This document shows, piece after piece, positions 43,001-49,000 of a DNA stretch of 64,000 nucleotides. A model generated the notes under the pieces. That model was not told the origin of the DNA. It ran no database searches and was given only the letters and a program-made list of their open reading frames with translations. Made by a program: the position numbers and the translations under genes. The stretch covers positions 4,283,287-4,347,286 of the forward strand of contig JAKCOZ010000015.1 of the NCBI GenBank assembly GCA_022605955.1. The letters run 5' to 3'. Position 1 is the first letter of the stretch. Every line of letters begins with the position of its first letter. This DNA is from Rallus limicola. Lineage: Eukaryota > Chordata > Aves > Gruiformes > Rallidae.

Positions 43001-46000
43001 AGTACCCGCCACTCTCGGGAGATGATGATGTTGCTGCCGACCCACCGGGACCGACCCAGCAGCGCCATGTATCCCGCCGCCATCATGGAGAACGGCCAGG
43101 TACCAGCTCCAATTCCTTTCCTGTCAGTTCAGCCACCTGAAACGGTGACTTTATTTTTAGTCTTTTCTGACCACTTCAAAGCTTCTCTCTTTATTTTTGG
43201 AAAGCACACCTGACTTTGGATCATTTCCAGAGTCGGCACAGAACTCTTCCTTCACATTAATGGCTTCCCACAGCCACTCACTTTGGTGATCAAGTGGCAC
43301 AAATCACCACGACTGTTCAAAGTTGCAGATACATGCTGTGAAAACAGACTCTCCTGCCTTCCCAGTTTGACCCTACCAGCCTTGCTCTGCTGCCTATCAT
43401 TTTATTTACTGGTTTTTCTAGAGCCATGGCTGTCCTGCAGCCTGGCTTCAAAGTTGATTCTAAATAGCTTTATGGTAATTTCCAGAGGTATCAAAAACCA
43501 TGAGAGGCTAAAATAATATACTGATATGGGGTCTCCAAACAAACTGTGCCTGTATCTACTACTTTTGCTGGACAAATTGAGGAATTCAGGATGTGCCTAG
43601 CTACAGGCCTTTAGTCTGGGCCTGGCGTGCACTTTTGAAGGCAATCTCCTCATCATGCCCACTTACCACACTTCAGTTCACAGCAGAGAACTGTCTCAGA
43701 GCATGCAACTCCACTCTTTCAAAGGAAACTAAAGCAAAAGAATTGATTGATTGATTTGAAAAGAAAAGCTCCAGAAGGGCACATGGTCAGTTCAACCTGA
43801 TAACAGGCACAAGGCCAGGCTAGAGCTAATCTGAAGTAACTCCTCCAGAGAACACAAGCAGCAGCAACTGCGGGTTACTCTCCAGAAACCCACTACTCCT
43901 GCTCTGCAGGACTTGCTGATGGAGACACAGCCAAAGGGTCCCAGGATTTTTTTTTTTAGTTAAAAAAACTTTCTTTGCTTAAAACCAGCTGACAGAGAGC
44001 TGCAGGGTTCTGCAACAACTGTTCCATAACTGACTTCATTTTTTTACTGCTCCTGTGCTAACTCTCCTCTCCTTTAGCCTCCGAATTTCCAGCGCGCCTT
44101 GATCCAGCAAATGATTGGGCCATGCAAACCCTGCAGTGATCCCAACCTGTCTGTGGCTGAGAAAGGTACTCCTTTTTCCTAGTCAGCATGCACGCTTTCT
44201 AAACTATTATTACTCTGGTCATGCTACAGCAAGTAACGAATGGGCTTCTACATTTCCTGGTAGAGTGCATTCTCTCACCTTTTTTTTTTAATTAACAGTT
44301 TAATTAACTGGGCTTTCTGCCAAACTGTAGTCATTTCAGATCATTCACACAAGGGTGGAGTTGCACAAACCTCTCCTTTTCAGAAAGCTTTCTGGGTTTA
44401 GGATTATGTTATTGAAACAAATCCTGCAGCCTTTACCAAGCAAACTTCCAAAGCAGCAAATGAGAAGTTATCTGAAAGATGAGTGCAATATGGACCCTGT
44501 TTTTAAATAATGAGATAGCTATACTGCTTTTTGAAGATGGATTTGTTGTTCAAAACAGTAACATTTCTTGTAATTCCTCTCTGAGGGAGTTGTAAATTTA
44601 TTCAGATTTATCATTAGGAATGTATGGGGGGGGAGAGGGGGTTAACTCACTGTTTTGAAAAACTAGAAACACCCAAACAGGCAGAGCCCCTGGAGAAAAC
44701 CAGAGGAGGAGAAGCTTGGAAAAGGGGTGCCATGGACAAAGTGATGGGCTCAAAAAATGATCTGAAAAAAGTGTTCTGAAAAAGCAGCAGTGGGCAAAAT
44801 TCATGAATCAAAACTTGAGACAAGGAGGCTGCTGAAGCAACAGTCCTGTGTGTGGCTGGGAAATGGAATCTTAGAAGATTTTTAAGGCCAGGAAAGACCA
44901 TCACAATTCTCCAGTCTGACCCACCCAATGCACTCCATGAGACTTTTACCAGTATTTTTGTTTCAGTAGCTGTGCCTGAACGTAATTCTATCTTTTTGGG
45001 GAAAAAAATTTCCTAATAAATCCAAATACAGTACTTCAGCATGAGACAGCCTTGCAGAGCAGTCCAGCTTGCAACCAAAAGCCAATATACAGTTCTGTAT
45101 AAATGTCAGCATGATAATGAGGAGACCAGAGTTAAGACAAGGGGATGAGTGAGAAGAGCTCCGTCTTTGGCAGCGCAGTTTGAACTGAACCTATCACAGA
45201 GATGCTGAGATGATCAAATGATCCAAGCGCTGGAGCACCTCTCCTGTAAAGACAGGCTGAGGGAGTTGGGCTTGTCAGCCTGGAGAAGGCTCCAGGGGGG
45301 ACCTAATGGCAGCCTTCCAGTCCCTGAAAGGTGCCTATAAGAAAGCTAGGGAAGAATGTTCCCAAGGGCATGGAGGGATAGGACGAGGGGTGATGACTGT
45401 AAACTTGAAACAGGGAGATTTAGGTTAGACATTAGGAAAAAGTTCTTCACCCTGAGGGTGGTAGGTCACTGCAACAGGATACCCAGAGAGACAGTGGATG
45501 CCCCATCCCTGGAGACATTCAAGATCAGGCTTGATGGGGCTCTGAGTGACCTGATCTAGTGACGATGTCCCTGCTACTGCAGGGGCTTGGACTAGATGAC
45601 CCCTAAAGGTCCCTTCCAACCTTATACATCCTATGGTTCTATGATCTTTATACTGGACAAGGGAAAGATCTGGAAAAGGAAAGTAGGAAAATATTTATTA
45701 CCAGTCTATAAAAAGTCTTGAATTTCTGTTTGTGAGCGATATTAAGCCAGAGTGCAGCACACTGAGGAGGGGCTCAAACAGAATCCCCTCCAGAAGCCCA
45801 AAGGAGCCATGAGACACAGATGTTGTTCAATAATCATTCTTAGGGGACTCAGGTTGGAAGCATCAATGCAGTTACAGGTGTTTTTGCAGCCCTTGAACCC
45901 TCCTCACTCTTTGTAAGTCAGGATGCCATCTGCCTTGGTTCTTAACAGCCATGCCCTGTGAATTTACCCACCCCCTTCCTTGCCATGTCAGAAGCTCTGC

Positions 46001-49000
46001 TCAGTAATTCTCACTGACAGCAGGGTGACATCAGTCACCCAGAGCAGGATGGTTCAAATACAGCTTCCCTGCTAATTAAAGTTGGCCACTGAATGCTGTT
46101 CTAGAGAGAGAGATGGGTGAGGACAGAGCACTAGGAGCTTTCTGGGTAGGTCTGTCCCTGAAGCACTTTGGATAAAGCACTGGGTTTAGCAGGCAGCAGC
46201 CACTTCAAACATCATCTGGCCTCAGGATGATTTCCAGCTCTCCTAAATACTCAGAAGGGCATGAATGAGTGAACACTGACAAAGTATAAATGGATTATGC
46301 AACTGGGGGCACCATGTTCTCTTCTTCCCATTCTTCTGCATCTCCAGGTTTAAAACCCAAACCACAACAATCCTTTAACAGGCCAAAGCAAATGGGGTTT
46401 CAGCCTGTCCTTTTTACTGGATGCTGGTATACTGTAAGAGAGACTTGGAGTGTCTGGTGTCATTGTGCCTCTTGTCCCACTGTTCTGGCCTTCTGACACC
46501 CAACTGCAGTAGTGCAACTCAGGGCACTCAAACACATGTACAGCACAAGCAGGGCTGCTCACAAAATTCACCTGAAGCCACTGCCTTTCTTATTGAGATG
46601 TATCCTTATCCCTTGGTTTGAACTTAGTGTCTATCAGGATTCTTCATATCTTCTTCATATGCCTGTCTTAGTTTGAGAGTATCTCTTTAAAAACATTTAC
46701 TTTTATGGACTTTGAAGATGTCATTTTGTGATCTTTTCTACTTTAGGGAATTTTAGGTCTTGGGAAGTCTGTGTTCATGCTAACTCACTCATGAATGAAG
46801 GAGGGAAAAAAACCACCCAAAGAAACTTCAAAATTATTTTAGAAAAGAAATGCATCAAACATAGCTGCAGGCATTTATATTAAGGAGAAATCCTCTTCAG
46901 ATGTCACACTCCATGTTTATTTCACCAGGCTTCCCCTTTCCAAACCAAAGATGGAAAAAGCCATTTTTATCTGAGTTTTCTTTGCTAGGCTGAGTTCTTT
47001 TGCTTTCCTTTTTCCTTCTCTTTGCTAATATGAAGAAATTGCTTATTTGTTTTTAAACAAACACACTTCCTGCATGTCTCCCTGAGCTCAGAATCAATCA
47101 AGTCTTGCAGTGTGTTTGGAAGAAAGGAAGATATATTTTAATAATGGCTAAGGTCAGCAAAATTCTCAAGATCTTGACAAACGTTTGTGTTACAATGCAG
47201 TGGCTTTTAGTTCTATGGAAAACACAAGTCACAAAGTCAAACCCTCTCTATCCTTCTATATGAACAAGGCCTTGATCTCTTCAGGTGACTCTGTAATACA
47301 AGGAGTCCATACTGCTGTCTTAAAAGTCTTTAAAAATGTTTATGACAATTATGTCATCAACTCTGTGGCTTCATAAATTGGAGCTCTGAAGTCAGGATTT
47401 CTCTTGTATCAGTGTGAAGTCCCTCAGTCCTTTAACTCGGTCTGAACTCAGCCACTGCAGTGCAGCAAGAGGCCTTCTGGTGTCTTGTGAGGTTTCTGAC
47501 ACATGTTCCAACCTGCTCTGTCATCATTTACAGCAGAACAGCTCTAGCTGCTGTTCCATCAATGAGATTTCATTTTTATTTACTCACTGGTTTGCAAAGC
47601 CACCCCCAAAAAAAACCTTCTATCAGGGTTCTACTGCTCTTGAGATCTGCTGTAAATAAGCCTGGGGGTCATTAAGGGGCAATGGGCAGACTAACACTAC
47701 AATCACCTAACTCTTGCTTCCTTAACAAAGCAACCTGTAAACTTAACACCCTGTAGACTAGACAAAGTCTTTGTATGCCTTCAATCCTCCCGTTCACTGG
47801 AACCTGCCTCTCTCACTGCTGAAGAGCACACAGGAAAGCCAGTCCTCCTGGCCCCACAAAGTCCCTGTTACATTATCCAAGTTAAATCTGTTTCACTCCT
47901 TCAGCTGTGCCAGCAGCACCCAGCAGCTGGAGCCTAGACAGCGGAACAAGAGAGGCCCTGCCATTCCTGTCTGCCCACGTTGGGAGCATCTTGGCCCCAC
48001 CAGTACCTCCCCGAAGCCTGCCCCATGGTAAGGAAATGCCCAGCAGGCTTGCTGCTTAATGCCTGCAGTCACACAGATACGTCCAGACCACCTGAAAGCT
48101 GATCTGAGCCTTTCTTCCTCCCCTGCAAGAACAAACAAACAAAACTCCAAAGTCTTTCCTGGTCTGCTAGGTTAGCACTAGACAAAGTTTTCAATTACTA
48201 TTTTTTTTTTTTCCAAAATTCTGTTACAGTCCTTGTAATAATCTGGACTTGCATGTCAGGTGTCAAAGCTTGGCCTGGCTTTCTGCCAGAGAACATCTTC
48301 AGTGGTAATTTACAGCTGCAAAGCTATTAAATGAAACTTCAAATGTTCATTCTTTATGAGCCTGTTGCCTTGCCATGAGATCCTTGATAAAAGGGGTGGG
48401 TGGATACCTATCACTGCACTTCTCATTAGCATTCTGTGATGTGACAGATGCACTCCACACTATCTATCAATCAGAAAGGAAGCCCTAGGTTGGCGTGGCG
48501 TTTCCAGCGTTTGGAGCTGTTACCTGGCATTCCAGAGTGTAACCCCCCCAGCTCTTTCACTGCAGTGAGGCAGCACAAAATCTGCATGTCTGATGCTTGT
48601 CTCATTCCAGGACACTACTCGCTGCACTTTGATGCCTTCCACCACCAGCTCAGTGACGCTCCTCCAGCACTGCCTGCACGAACGTTGCGCAAGGTAAGGA
48701 AGAGGCGGCAGGAGAGCGCAGAGGGATGTAGAAGGAAAATAACAGGCTCCTGAAGGAAATCCCTTCCTCCACTCCCAACAAACAGCTTTTGAATACAGAA
48801 ACACTATTTTTAACATGCCAGTAGTAACTTAACACAGTAGAAAATCCACTGAAAGCTCATTACCTATTCCAGAACTGAATTCTACAGAAATAAATGACAT
48901 GTGTTATAGGCCCTTGCGCTTCCATTCTCTGCATCATAGAATGAGACTGGTTTGGGTGGGAAGGTACCTCAGACCGCACCCCCAGTGCCACCCCCTGCCA

